Below, piece by piece: positions 19,101 through 26,272 of a DNA stretch of 64,000 bases. A program made the translations under genes and the position numbers. This DNA comes from an uncultured Alphaproteobacteria bacterium. Lineage in GTDB: Bacteria > Pseudomonadota > Alphaproteobacteria > UBA2966. The notes under the pieces were generated by a model. That model did not search any database and was not told the DNA's origin. It saw nothing but the letters and a program-made list of their open reading frames with translations. Positions within the stretch are counted from its first letter, which is position 1. The number at the start of each line of letters is the position of its first letter. The DNA lies in assembly GCA_958295725.1 (NCBI GenBank), contig CATQHA010000001.1:1-64000 (forward strand), read 5' to 3'.

Positions 19101-19321
19101 TCCTCCGCCGCGGCGCCCGGCCATTCGACCCACACGTTCACGAGGTCGATGCCGAACGTGGGCAGGAACTGCGAGTTCATCTTGACGATGCCGTAGACGC
19201 CGACGATCGCCATCAGGGCGAGCAGCAGGTTGGGCGCGTTGCGATGGCGGGCGAACAGGGCGATCGGGCCGCTTCTCCGCGCGCCCCGCTCCGCCGCGTC
19301 CGCGTCGTCTCGCGCGCTCAC
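16115..19321 (-). CDS. RND-family efflux transporter permease
   Basis: A 1068-aa inner-membrane proton-driven efflux pump of the AcrB/HAE superfamily. The first membrane helix (APNLLLALMAIVGVYGIV) follows about 28 residues, then a periplasmic domain, then a helix cluster including INMVSLFSLIMTVGIIVDDAIVVGEH, which contains the paired acidic residues of helix 4 used for proton transfer. The second half repeats this with ILSLVALMGLSGIVVNNSIILV. The GTG start at 19321 overlaps the adaptor stop as GTGA. No outer-membrane channel gene is adjacent, so a TolC-like partner must be elsewhere. The substrate is unknown. Confidence 0.9.
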   Translation of the reverse strand: MSARDDADAAERGARRSGPIALFARHRNAPNLLLALMAIVGVYGIVKMNSQFLPTFGIDLVNVWVEWPGAAAEDVDAKLVRAIVPEVRFLDNVKRVRSTATEGGASVSVEFKADSDMQAALSDVEAAVSRIRTLPEDAKTPETRRIARYETILRVVLSGSHTEEALKAHAKRLRDGLLDRGIDRITATGMRDEEILVEAPSAALRRLDMTLADIGARIRESSRDLPAGDVGQGRRHIRSRGLVTTARGIEDIEIKALEDGRAIRLGDVARVREGFGEDTEEIRRNGRRAIELHVQRAVQGDALKMAKIAEAYLDEVAPTLPATLDMERYDVAVGSLRDRIDLLIRNGASGLAIVIVILMVFLRARVAFWVMVGIPASLLAAFGVMLAVGLTINMVSLFSLIMTVGIIVDDAIVVGEHADTRGRQGLSPLAAAIDGAHRMAVPVFAAALTTISAFLPLLMISGVLGQIIATIPLVVVAVLIASLMECFLVLPGHLSVASTPSPTGWPARYRRWFDDGFAAFRDGPFRSFVEVCIHWRYATLAVAVGLMLLAAGMVAGGRVGFTFFPSPEADRVFANVTMVPGTPREATVAMLDEANRALDATVRELEGDDSDLVRMAITKIGIPASGGVEAGDNVGGVEVELRPADRRDLRLEPFIDAWRARIRPVAGLDTLTVFGARGGPPGSDVDVRFIGDDVVALKRAALELRALLERYPGVRAIRDDLPWGKRETILEVTPRGRSMGFTTRTVGRQVRDAIEGVIATRFPRGDEEIVVRVRLPADERDTDVLDHLHLRGPTGAEVPLDEAVSRRANQGFAYIRSEDGRRQVAVTAKLDADIVTTGELLAAIERDGLRRIAERHGVELAFKGRSEETRETLSDMMLGALIGLAGIYIVLAWVFASYSRPLAVMAIIPMGFVGTVLGHWLFGYNLTILSLVALMGLSGIVVNNSIILVTAIGRRAETEDFLEAIVGGVRDRLRAIVLTSATTIGGLSPLLLETSLQARFLIPMALTIVFGLGCAATLVLFVMPALLAAGRDLRRIRNILRPVRSPLARGASGPAQEGAREHGNGTHA

Positions 19322-20724
19322 CGCGCCTCTACCCGCTGTCCGGGGCCGATCTCCGGGAAGTGGGTGGTGACGATCCTCGCGCCCGGCGCGATGTCGGCGC
19401 GGACCAGCACGTCCCTGGCCATCCGCCGCAGCAGCTCGACGCGGCGCGGCGCGAGCCGGCCCTCCTCGATGACGTAGACGTTGCCTTCCCTATCGACCGC
19501 GCCTTCGGGAAGGCGCAGGACTCCGCGGTAGAGCTCGCCGGGGATGCGAACCTCGACGAAGGCGCCGGGCCGCAGCGGCGCGCCGGGATCCGGGTCGACG
19601 AGGCGCGCGCGGACGCCGATGCCGCCGCTCGCCGGGTCGATTTCGGCGTCGAGTCTCTCGATGATCGCGTCGTACGCGAAGTCGCGCGGCCCGACGCGCC
19701 ACGTCACCGACACCGCCCGCCCCAGCAGCCGGTCCGCCGTCCGCTCGCCTTCGCCGCTCGCCAGGCGCCCGAAGTCGCCCCGCTTCAGTTGGAACGAGAC
19801 TTCGAGCCGGCGCGCGACGATCAGCCGCGCGAGGCGGTCGCCGGTTCCGACGCGCTGCCCCGCGGCCGCGGTCGCGTCGGCGAGGTAGCCGTCCTCGGGC
19901 GCCGCCAGCAGGGTTTCGTCGAGGTCTCGCCGGGCCTGCTTCAGGGCGGCCTCGCTGCGCGCGAGCGCGGCGCTCGACTGCTCGATCCGCGCCGTCAGCC
20001 GCTCCAGGCGCTGCTCCGCCGTCCCGACCGACCGTTTGGCCTCGTTGGCGGCGATCGTCGCGTCGTCCCGGGCCTTGCGCGACAGCGTGCCGCGCTCGCT
20101 CAGCTCGCGCTTCCGTTCCAGATCGGCCATGCGCAGCGCGGCCTGCTCGCGGGCGATGGTCAGCAACCGGCGCTCGGCGTCCAGCTCCGCCCGCGCCTCC
20201 TCGAGGCGGGCCCGCGATTCGGCGACCGCGGCTTCCTTGTCGGCCACCTCGATCTCGTAGTCGAACCGGTCGATGACGGCGAGCGTCTCGCCCTTGCGGA
20301 CGACCGCGCCCTCGACGAAGCCGGGTCCCAGCTCGGCGATTCGGCCGGCCACCAGCGGCCGCAACTCGACGACGCTGCCGGCGACGACGGTGCCGAACTC
20401 GACGATCGCGGGCCGGATGTCGACGTACCGCGCCTCGATCGCGGCGACCGGGCGTGCCCGTTCCTCGGCGGGCGCGGGCGTCGTCTCGGGGCGGGTCGCG
20501 CGCAGGTAGAGGAAGCCCATGGTCGCGACCGCGATCAGCAGCGCCGGCAGGACGAGCCTGGGCCGGACGAACCGGGACAGGGCGGACCAGGGCGGGACGA
20601 ACCGGGACAGGGCGGACTTGGCGAGTCTCTTCATGACGCCCGAACGGCCGCGGCCTCCCGATCGTTCCAGCATGCTCCGGATGACTTCCGGCCAGCGTGG
20701 TCCGCGGATACGGCGCTTCGACAT
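19318..20724 (-). CDS. periplasmic adaptor (HlyD/AcrA family) of the RND pump
   Basis: A membrane-fusion protein of up to 468 aa. One membrane anchor (LVLPALLIAVATMGFLYL) precedes the first half-lipoyl strand (VVELRPLVAGRIAELGPGFVEGAVVRKGETLAVID). A long alpha hairpin rich in E, R and A, the second lipoyl half (LAAPEDGYLADATAAAGQRV) and a beta barrel follow. The annotated start is ATG 20724. An internal ATG at 20634 would begin closer to the anchor and is a real alternative because no strong ribosome site marks either. The first 50 residues contain a duplicated SALSRFV segment that comes from a 19-bp direct repeat. It precedes and overlaps the permease. Confidence 0.85.
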   Translation of the reverse strand: MSKRRIRGPRWPEVIRSMLERSGGRGRSGVMKRLAKSALSRFVPPWSALSRFVRPRLVLPALLIAVATMGFLYLRATRPETTPAPAEERARPVAAIEARYVDIRPAIVEFGTVVAGSVVELRPLVAGRIAELGPGFVEGAVVRKGETLAVIDRFDYEIEVADKEAAVAESRARLEEARAELDAERRLLTIAREQAALRMADLERKRELSERGTLSRKARDDATIAANEAKRSVGTAEQRLERLTARIEQSSAALARSEAALKQARRDLDETLLAAPEDGYLADATAAAGQRVGTGDRLARLIVARRLEVSFQLKRGDFGRLASGEGERTADRLLGRAVSVTWRVGPRDFAYDAIIERLDAEIDPASGGIGVRARLVDPDPGAPLRPGAFVEVRIPGELYRGVLRLPEGAVDREGNVYVIEEGRLAPRRVELLRRMARDVLVRADIAPGARIVTTHFPEIGPGQRVEAR

Positions 20725-20943
20725 TCAGGGACCATCCATGGATCGTGTCGGACGGAGTCGAGACGCTGGCGCGATTTCCGTGCCGCTGCGATGGCGAGCG
20801 TATTCGCGTCGCCAGCGCCCTTTGTACCCCATCCCTGCCGCGCCGGGGGTGCCGCCGCGCGAATACCTCAAATTAGGGTTTCCCCCGTGCGTTTCGCCAA
20901 GTACTTTTCCTATCATTGTAATTCAACTGGAGGTTCAGGGTCC
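20725..20943. other. divergent intergenic region before the precursor array
   Basis: This stretch separates the minus-strand efflux operon from the plus-strand precursor array and should hold both promoters. An AT-richer segment lies at 20868-20930 and includes AAATTAGGGTT, the same string that starts the spacers between the downstream precursor genes. A TATCATTGTAAT stretch near 20911 could supply a -10 element, but no convincing -35 was seen. Confidence 0.35.
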
Positions 20944-21243
20944 ATGAGCACTGAAACCAAAACCATGAATGAGCTGCGCGGTCACTTGGTGGAGAAGGCG
21001 ACCGCGGACGAAGCGTTCCGCGCCCGGTTGCTTTCCGATCCGAAGGCCGCGATCAAGGAGGAGCTGGGCCTCGCCGTTCCGGCGTCGCTGTCGATCGAGG
21101 TTCACGAAGAGAGCGCCGCGACCGCGCATCTGATTCTTCCCCCCGACGGCAAGCTGGGCGAAAGCGACCTGCGGGCGGTCGCCGGCGGCGGGCAGTCGAG
21201 GCTTTTCGGGCAGAATGTCGATTCGGCCATCAGCCACTGGTAA
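20944..21243 (+). CDS. NHLP-leader RiPP precursor 1
   Basis: A 99-aa precursor with the nitrile-hydratase-like leader (NHLP): an N-terminal helix ELRGHLVEKATADEAFRARL, then SDPKAAIKEELGLAVP, SLSIEVHEES, an LILPPDGKL turn and a GG-type end DLRAVAGG. The core after GG is GQSRLFGQNVDSAISHW, 17 residues ending in Trp. Its leader start (MSTETKTMNELRG) is shared only with precursor 4; the other ten start METPNEM or METSNEM. A GGAGGTTCAGGG site precedes the ATG. The core has no Cys and only two Ser, so lanthionine or thiazole chemistry is unlikely. Export by the NHLM system at 27195-33287 is inferred from family knowledge. Confidence 0.9.
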   Translation: MSTETKTMNELRGHLVEKATADEAFRARLLSDPKAAIKEELGLAVPASLSIEVHEESAATAHLILPPDGKLGESDLRAVAGGGQSRLFGQNVDSAISHW

Positions 21244-21382
21244 TCTCGCCGGGCCGCGCGAATTAGGGTTGAGGCCCGTTCGACGGGCCAGCCAGGTTGC
21301 CCATCGTCCGTCAAGGGCGTTTGTCGCCGGAAGCGTGGTGGCGCGATATGGAGCGCATCATCGCTTGAGGAGGAGCGAACCA

Positions 21383-21661
21383 ATGGAAACACCGAATGAG
21401 ATGCGTGCGAAGATCGCGGACAAGGCGGCCGGGGATGCGGAGTTCCGCGCCCGGCTGCTCGGCGATCCGAAGGGAGCGCTCGAGGAAGAGTTGGGCGTCG
21501 CCATTCCGGCGTCGCTGTCGATCGAGGTTCACGAAGAGAGCGCCGGGACGGCGCATCTGGTGCTTCCCCCCGACAGCAAACTGAGCGAAGGCGACCTGCA
21601 GGCGGTCGCCGGCGGCAGGTGGATCTCGCAGGCGATAAACAGGGAGATTGCCAGCTGGTAA
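21383..21661 (+). CDS. NHLP-leader RiPP precursor 2
   Basis: A 92-aa precursor. The leader begins METPNEMRAKIADKAAGD and contains LLGDPKGALEEELGVAIP, SLSIEVHEES and LVLPPDSKLSEGDLQAVAGG. The core after GG is RWISQAINREIASW, 14 residues ending in Trp. The ATG at 21383 follows AGGAGGAGCGAACCA. The full spacer repeat with hairpin lies on both sides. Nothing in the core resembles known lanthipeptide or cyanobactin substrates. Confidence 0.9.
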   Translation: METPNEMRAKIADKAAGDAEFRARLLGDPKGALEEELGVAIPASLSIEVHEESAGTAHLVLPPDSKLSEGDLQAVAGGRWISQAINREIASW

Positions 21662-21800
21662 TCCCGCCAAGCCGCGCAAATTGGGGTTGAGGCCCGTTCG
21701 ACGGGTCAGTCAGGTTGTCCATCGTCGTCAAGGGCGTTTGTCGCTGGAAGCGTGGCGGCGCGACTATGGAGCGCATCATCGCTTGAGGAGGAGCGAACCA

Positions 21801-22094
21801 ATGGAAACACCGAATGAAATGCGGGCGAAGATCGCGGACAAGGCGGCCGGGGATGCGGACTTTCGCGCCCGGCTGCTCGGCGATCCGAAGGGGGCGCTCG
21901 AGCGGGAGTTGGGCGTCGCCATTCCGGCGTCGCTGTCGATCGAGGTTCACGAGGAAAGCGCCGGGACAGCGCATCTGGTGCTTCCCCCCGACAGCAAACT
22001 GAGCGAAGGCGACCTGCGGTCGGTGACGGCCGGGTTCAGCATCTTCACTCCGGCCGAACGGGAAGGGCTCAGAGAGGCCGGTCTCAATTGGTGA
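21801..22094 (+). CDS. NHLP-leader RiPP precursor 3 (variant cleavage site)
   Basis: A 97-aa precursor whose leader matches precursor 2 nearly base for base until the end, where DLRSVTAG replaces DLxAVAGG. The cleavage site is thus AG rather than GG. The core is FSIFTPAEREGLREAGLNW, at 19 residues the longest in the array, again ending in Trp. It uses TGA where the neighbours use TAA. The changed site could reduce processing by the C39 peptidase, or may simply be tolerated. Confidence 0.88.
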   Translation: METPNEMRAKIADKAAGDADFRARLLGDPKGALERELGVAIPASLSIEVHEESAGTAHLVLPPDSKLSEGDLRSVTAGFSIFTPAEREGLREAGLNW

Positions 22095-22170
22095 GGCCGA
22101 TGCGGCTGGTCTTCCGCTCGACGGCGAGCGCGGGCCGACGCCGCGGCGAACACGTGATAGAGGGAAATTC

Positions 22171-22455
22171 ATGAGCACAGAAACCAAAACCGTGGACGAG
22201 CTGCGTGGGCACTTGGTGGACAAGGCGACCGGGGACGCGGAGTTCCGCGCCCGGCTGATCGGCGATCCGAAGGGGGCGCTCGAACAGGAGTTGGGCGTCG
22301 CCATTCCGGCGTCCATGTCGATCGAGGTTCACGAAGAGAGTGAGGAGACCGCGCATCTGGTGCTTCCCCCCGACAGCAAGCTGAGCGAAAGCGACCTGCG
22401 GGCGGTCGCCGGCGGGTTTGAAAGGCATCCGGGGTTCTATAACATCAATTGGTAA
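22171..22455 (+). CDS. NHLP-leader RiPP precursor 4
   Basis: A 94-aa precursor with the alternative start MSTETKTVDELRG shared with precursor 1, followed by the common leader (LIGDPKGALEQELGVAIP, SMSIEVHEES) and DLRAVAGG. The core is FERHPGFYNINW, 12 residues with aromatic and basic residues and a terminal Trp. The upstream gap (22095-22170) lacks the spacer repeat and hairpin, as does the gap to precursor 5, so 3-4-5-6 may share one transcript. Confidence 0.9.
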   Translation: MSTETKTVDELRGHLVDKATGDAEFRARLIGDPKGALEQELGVAIPASMSIEVHEESEETAHLVLPPDSKLSESDLRAVAGGFERHPGFYNINW

Positions 22456-22495
22456 CGACGGCTTTTGACACCATCGCCCGAGGAGGAGCGAACCA

Positions 22496-22765
22496 ATGGA
22501 AACATCGAATGAAATGCGGATGAAGATCGTGGACAAGGCGACCGGGGACGCGGACTTCCGCGCCCGGCTGATCGGCGATCCGAAGGGAGCGATCGAGCAG
22601 GAGTTGGGCGTCGCCATTCCGGCGTCCATGTCGGTCGAGGTTCACGAAGAGAGCGAGGAGACCGCGCATCTGGTTCTTCCCCCCGACAGCAAGCTGAACG
22701 ACGCCGATCTGCAGGCCGCCGCCGGTGGCGGGGGATGGCAGGTCGCCTTCCCCTCGACCTGGTAG
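22496..22765 (+). CDS. NHLP-leader RiPP precursor 5
   Basis: An 89-aa precursor that starts METSNEMRMKIVDKATGD and keeps LIGDPKGAIEQELGVAIP. Its leader end is DLQAAAGG. The core is GGWQVAFPSTW, 11 residues with two Trp, one of them terminal. It starts 40 bp after precursor 4 with only a ribosome-site remnant of the spacer. TAG is the stop codon. Confidence 0.9.
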   Translation: METSNEMRMKIVDKATGDADFRARLIGDPKGAIEQELGVAIPASMSVEVHEESEETAHLVLPPDSKLNDADLQAAAGGGGWQVAFPSTW

Positions 22766-22804
22766 CGCATTACGCCCATCTGTTTATCGGAGAGGAGAGA
22801 ACCA

Positions 22805-23080
22805 ATGGAAACATCGAATGAAATGCGGATGAAGATCGTGGGCAAGGCGACCGGGGACGCGGAGTTCCGCGCCCGGCTGCTCGGCGATCCGAAGGGGGCG
22901 CTCGAGCAGGAGTTGGGCGTCGCCATTCCGGCGTCGCTGTCGATCGAGGTCCATGAAGAGAACGGCGAGACCGCGCATCTGGTTCTTCCGCCCAGCAGCA
23001 GGTTGAGCGAAGGCGACCTGCAAGCGGTCGCCGGCGGCGCTCGTCCCCGTGGACAGGAATGGGACCCCCGCACTTGGTAA
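22805..23080 (+). CDS. NHLP-leader RiPP precursor 6
   Basis: A 91-aa precursor with the METSNEM leader, slightly diverged (VHEENGET, LPPSSRL), ending DLQAVAGG. The core is ARPRGQEWDPRTW, 13 residues, basic, with Trp at positions 8 and 13. A short 39-bp gap separates it from precursor 5, and the full spacer with hairpin follows it. Confidence 0.9.
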   Translation: METSNEMRMKIVGKATGDAEFRARLLGDPKGALEQELGVAIPASLSIEVHEENGETAHLVLPPSSRLSEGDLQAVAGGARPRGQEWDPRTW

Positions 23081-23221
23081 TCCCGCCGGGCCGCGCAAAT
23101 TGGGGTTGAAGGCCCGTTCGACGGGCCGCCAGGATGTCCATCGTCCGTCAAGGGCGGTTTGTCGCCGGAAGCGTGGCGGCGCGACTATGGAGCGTATCAT
23201 CGCCCGAGGAGGAGGGAACCA

Positions 23222-23485
23222 ATGGAAACGCCGAATGAAATGCGGATGAAGATCGTGGACAAGGCGACCGGGGACGCGGACTTCCGCGCCCGGCTGCTCG
23301 GCGATCCGAAGGGAGCGCTCGAGCGGGAGTTGGGTGTCGCCATTCCGGCGTCCATGTCGATCGAGGTTCACGAAGAGAGCGGCACGACCGCGCATCTGGT
23401 TCTTCCGCCCGACAGCAAGCTGAGCGAGGGCGACCTGCAGGCGGTCGCCGGGGGCGGGAATTGGAATATCGTGTCTGACTGGTAA
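23222..23485 (+). CDS. NHLP-leader RiPP precursor 7
   Basis: An 87-aa precursor with the METPNEMRMKIVDKATGD leader ending DLQAVAGG. The core is only nine residues, GNWNIVSDW, with Trp at positions 3 and 9. The unknown gene starts 39 bp downstream at 23525, so this precursor and that protein are the only such direct neighbours in the array and are probably co-transcribed. Confidence 0.9.
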   Translation: METPNEMRMKIVDKATGDADFRARLLGDPKGALERELGVAIPASMSIEVHEESGTTAHLVLPPDSKLSEGDLQAVAGGGNWNIVSDW

Positions 23486-23524
23486 TCCCGCCGGGCCGCC
23501 CGGCGGTCCCGTGGGCACACAATC

Positions 23525-24649
23525 GTGGCGCCGAATCCGTTTTCCGCGGTCGAGACGACCGGGCCGGGCTCGCGGTACGGTACATCGGCGTCTGACGCGC
23601 GCCGCGCGCCGGGGATGGTGCTTGCGGAGGTCCTCCGCCCACTGATACCACGCGCTTTGCTCGACGGTCCCGGATGGGGCCGGTTGATGGCCTGTGCCGC
23701 GGAGTTGCCTGACGCCGGGTTGGCGACGCCCCTCGGTTGCGAGTTTCGGCTCGGTGAGGAGACGCCCGCCGCGGACTTGTTCGTGGTGGTCGGACCGGGG
23801 AGCCCGCTTGCGCGGCACTTCATCCACAGGGGCGAAGCCGCGTATCCGGGCTCGGAGGCCACGGCGCTGGCCCGGTACCTCGTCGAGATCGGGCAAGCCG
23901 ACTCCGCGTTGCACGGTTGCATCGCCGGGACGATGCTCGAATACGACTTGGCCGAGACGCCGGCCGACCGGCGGCCGGAGCCGGGCGTGTTTCTGAAGGT
24001 GCGGCTCGCGGAGGAGCCCGGGCCGCATGACCGCCAGCGGCCCTTGCCGATCGCGGCGCTGGCGGACGCGGTCGGCTGGACCGATGACGGGGAGGTGCGG
24101 CGGTCGGTGGCGCGGGTGCTGGCGGCGTTGCCGCCGGGCGGCAGGGTCGCCCACGTCGGCGCGTTGCCGGGCCGGACACCGCGCGCGGTGCGGCTGGTGA
24201 TCCAGGAGATCGGGCGCGACGAGATCGGCGGGGTGCTGGAGCGGTTGGGCCGGCGCGGGTCGGTCGGTCCGGCGACGGAGATCCTGGCCGACCTCGGGGA
24301 GGTGTTGCCCCGGTTCCGGCTGTCGGTGGACGTGGCCGCCGCGGGGCTGTTGCCCCGGCTCGGCCTGGAGCTGTACCACGCGGGATCGTGGAGCGGCGAA
24401 CTGGACGGTTGGCTGATCACGGGGCGGAGCGACTGGCGCCCGGTCGTGGAGCGGCTGGCGCGGCGCGGCTGGTGTCTGGCGGCGAAGGCCCGCGGGCTGC
24501 TGGAGTGGTGCGCGCTCGACAGGATATACGACAGCCGGGGCGTGTTCCTCGTCTACAAGGGGCTCAACCACGTCAAGCTCACGGTCACGGACGCCGGAGT
24601 CGACGCCAAGGCATACGCCGGCATGACCTGCTCCCTCATGCAGGACTAG
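23525..24649 (+). CDS. unknown protein inside the precursor array (candidate tailoring or accessory factor)
   Basis: A 374-aa soluble protein that I cannot assign to a family. It starts at a GTG (MAPNPFSAVETTGPGS). Visible features are an acidic, proline-rich N-terminal half without membrane helices, a WTDDGEVRRSVARVLAALPPGGR segment, a helical LILQEIGRDEIGGVLERLG-like part, and a C-terminus reading RIYDSRGVFLVYKGLNHVKLTV then AKAYAGM. There is no Cys cluster, P-loop, radical SAM motif, LanM/LanC motif or YcaO signature. It is the only non-precursor gene in the array, and fragments of it occur three more times (25213, 25701, 27079), so it has travelled with the precursors. A role in modifying or chaperoning them is an inference from position only. 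Confidence 0.8.
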   Translation: MAPNPFSAVETTGPGSRYGTSASDARRAPGMVLAEVLRPLIPRALLDGPGWGRLMACAAELPDAGLATPLGCEFRLGEETPAADLFVVVGPGSPLARHFIHRGEAAYPGSEATALARYLVEIGQADSALHGCIAGTMLEYDLAETPADRRPEPGVFLKVRLAEEPGPHDRQRPLPIAALADAVGWTDDGEVRRSVARVLAALPPGGRVAHVGALPGRTPRAVRLVIQEIGRDEIGGVLERLGRRGSVGPATEILADLGEVLPRFRLSVDVAAAGLLPRLGLELYHAGSWSGELDGWLITGRSDWRPVVERLARRGWCLAAKARGLLEWCALDRIYDSRGVFLVYKGLNHVKLTVTDAGVDAKAYAGMTCSLMQD

Positions 24650-24695
24650 CCCGCCTGTCCCGCCGGCCTTCGCCGCGAGGCCGTCGAGACGCCGC

Positions 24696-24755
24696 GGCGG
24701 TGGGCGGTCGAGGTTCTTGGGGCGGAATGTCGATACGGCCATCGGCGACCGGTAA
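24696..24755 (+). pseudogene. relic of a thirteenth precursor (core end only)
   Basis: Nineteen codons and a stop read GGGRSRFLGRNVDTAIGDR. This matches the GG site and core of precursor 1 (GGGQSRLFGQNVDSAISHW) closely, but the final Trp is Arg and no leader or start codon remains upstream. A full spacer repeat follows. It shows that a precursor-1-like gene once stood here. Confidence 0.75.
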
Positions 24756-24892
24756 TTCCGCCGGGCCGCGCGAATTAGGGTTGAGGCCCATTCGACGGGC
24801 CAGCTAGGTTGTCCATTGTCGTCAAGAGTACTCACTGCTGGAAGCGTGGCGGTGCGACACGGATGACATCATCACCTGAGAGGAGCGAACCG

Positions 24893-25174
24893 ATGGAAAC
24901 ACCGAATGAAATGCGGACGAAGATCGTGGACAAGGCGACCGGGGACGCGGACTTCCGCGCCCGGCTGCTCGGCGATCCGAAGGGAGCGCTCGAGCGGGAG
25001 TTGGGCGTCACCATTCCGGCGTCGCTGTCGATCGAGGTTCACGAAGAGAGCGGCGCGACCGCGCATCTGGTTCTTCCGCCCGACAGCAAGCTGAGCGAAA
25101 GCGACCTGCAGGCGGTCGCCGGCGGCCGCCCCGCGGCGGGCGACATAGGGAGATGGAGTGTGCACAATTGGTAA
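24893..25174 (+). CDS. NHLP-leader RiPP precursor 8
   Basis: A 93-aa precursor; the leader METPNEMRTKIVDKATGD to DLQAVAGG is identical in protein sequence to precursor 9, and both have ELGVTIP in place of ELGVAIP. The core is RPAAGDIGRWSVHNW, 15 residues. An open frame extends upstream of the ATG through the spacer, but the AGGAGCGAACC site and the leader start make ATG 24893 the obvious start. Confidence 0.9.
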   Translation: METPNEMRTKIVDKATGDADFRARLLGDPKGALERELGVTIPASLSIEVHEESGATAHLVLPPDSKLSESDLQAVAGGRPAAGDIGRWSVHNW

Positions 25175-25212
25175 TCCCGCCGGGCCGCGCGGCAGTCCCA
25201 CGGGCGCGCATC

Positions 25213-25263
25213 ATGGCGTCGAACCCGTTTTCCGCGGTCGAGACGATCGAGCCGAGCGCGTGA
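25213..25263 (+). pseudogene. 16-codon copy of the 5' end of the unknown gene (fragment 1)
   Basis: The sequence codes for MASNPFSAVETIEPSA and then a stop. It matches the first sixteen residues of the protein at 23525 (MAPNPFSAVETTGPGS) and has the same position, about 40 bp after a precursor stop. An ATG replaces the GTG. After the TGA the spacer repeat begins at once, so a precursor unit has been joined into the gene near codon 16. Confidence 0.75.
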
Positions 25264-25382
25264 ATTGGGGTTGAGGCCCATTCGACGGGCCAGCTAGGTT
25301 GTCCATTGTCGTCAAGAGTACTCACTGCTGGAAGCGTGGCGGTGCGACACGGATGACATCATCACCCGAGAGGAGCGAACCG

Positions 25383-25664
25383 ATGGAAACACCGAATGAA
25401 ATGCGGACGAAGATCGTGGACAAGGCGACCGGGGATGCGGACTTCCGCGCCCGGCTGCTCGGCGATCCGAAGGGAGCGCTCGAGCGGGAGTTGGGCGTCA
25501 CCATTCCGGCGTCGCTGTCGATCGAGGTTCACGAAGAGAGCGGCGCGACCGCGCATCTGGTTCTTCCGCCCGACAGCAAGCTGAGCGAAAGCGACCTGCA
25601 GGCGGTTGCCGGCGGCAGCACGATGGGCGACATAGGGAGAATATGGAGGGCGCAGGATTGGTAA
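25383..25664 (+). CDS. NHLP-leader RiPP precursor 9
   Basis: A 93-aa precursor placed 490 bp after precursor 8, with nearly identical spacer and leader DNA. The core, STMGDIGRIWRAQDW (15 residues), shares only the internal GDIGR and the terminal Trp with precursor 8's core. The difference between a duplicated leader and a diverged core points to recent duplication followed by core replacement or fast change. Confidence 0.9.
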   Translation: METPNEMRTKIVDKATGDADFRARLLGDPKGALERELGVTIPASLSIEVHEESGATAHLVLPPDSKLSESDLQAVAGGSTMGDIGRIWRAQDW

Positions 25665-25700
25665 TCCCAGGGCCGCCCGGCGGTCCCACGGGCGCGCATC

Positions 25701-25751
25701 ATGGCGTCGAACCCGTTTTCCGCGGTCGAGACGATCGAGCCGAGCGCGTGA
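25701..25751 (+). pseudogene. 16-codon copy of the 5' end of the unknown gene (fragment 2)
   Basis: This is identical in sequence to fragment 1 at 25213-25263 (MASNPFSAVETIEPSA, stop) and lies 488 bp further on, after precursor 9. It belongs to the same tandemly duplicated block. Whether the 16-residue peptide is made is unknown; no convincing ribosome site precedes it. Confidence 0.75.
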
Positions 25752-25870
25752 ATTGGGGTTGAGGCCCGTTCGACGGGCCAGTCAGGTTGCCCATCGTCGT
25801 CAAGGGTGTTGGTCGCCGGAAGCGTGGCGGCGCGACATGGAGCGTATCATCACCCGAGAGGAGCGAACCG

Positions 25871-26134
25871 ATGGAAACACCGAATGAAATGCGGATGAAG
25901 ATCGTGGACAAGGCGACCGGGGACGCGGAGTTCCGCGCCCGGCTGCTCGGCGATCCGAAGGGAGCGCTCGAGCGGGAGTTGGGCGTCACGATTCCGGCGT
26001 CGCTGTCGATCGAGGTCCACGAAGAGAGCGGCGCGACCGCGCATCTGGTTCTTCCTCCCGACAGCAAGCTGAGCGAAGGCGACCTGCGGACGGTCGCCGG
26101 GGGCTACTACAATCCTTTTCGCGTCAATTGGTAA
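25871..26134 (+). CDS. NHLP-leader RiPP precursor 10
   Basis: An 87-aa precursor with the METPNEMRMKIVDKATGD leader and ELGVTIP, ending DLRTVAGG. The core is nine residues, YYNPFRVNW, rich in aromatics and ending in Trp. The ribosome site is GAGAGGAGCGAACCG. The spacer with hairpin lies on both sides. Confidence 0.9.
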   Translation: METPNEMRMKIVDKATGDAEFRARLLGDPKGALERELGVTIPASLSIEVHEESGATAHLVLPPDSKLSEGDLRTVAGGYYNPFRVNW

Positions 26135-26272
26135 TCCCGCCGGGCCGCGCAAATTAGGGTTGAGGCCCGTTCGACGGGTCAGTCAGGCTGTCCATCGTCG
26201 TCAAGGGTGTTTGTCGCCGGAAGCGTGGCGGCGCGACATGGAGCGTATCATCGCCCGAGGAGGAGTGGACCA

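Noticed and set aside
15851..19477. 1208-codon open frame on the plus strand
   Set aside because: It lies opposite the RND permease, has a repetitive basic/acidic composition typical of an antisense frame in GC-rich DNA, and shows no domain.
24809..25664. Longer precursors starting upstream in the spacers (MSIVVKSTHCW and similar)
   Set aside because: The upstream part is the conserved non-coding spacer with hairpin, and a strong ribosome site directly precedes the leader ATG in each case.
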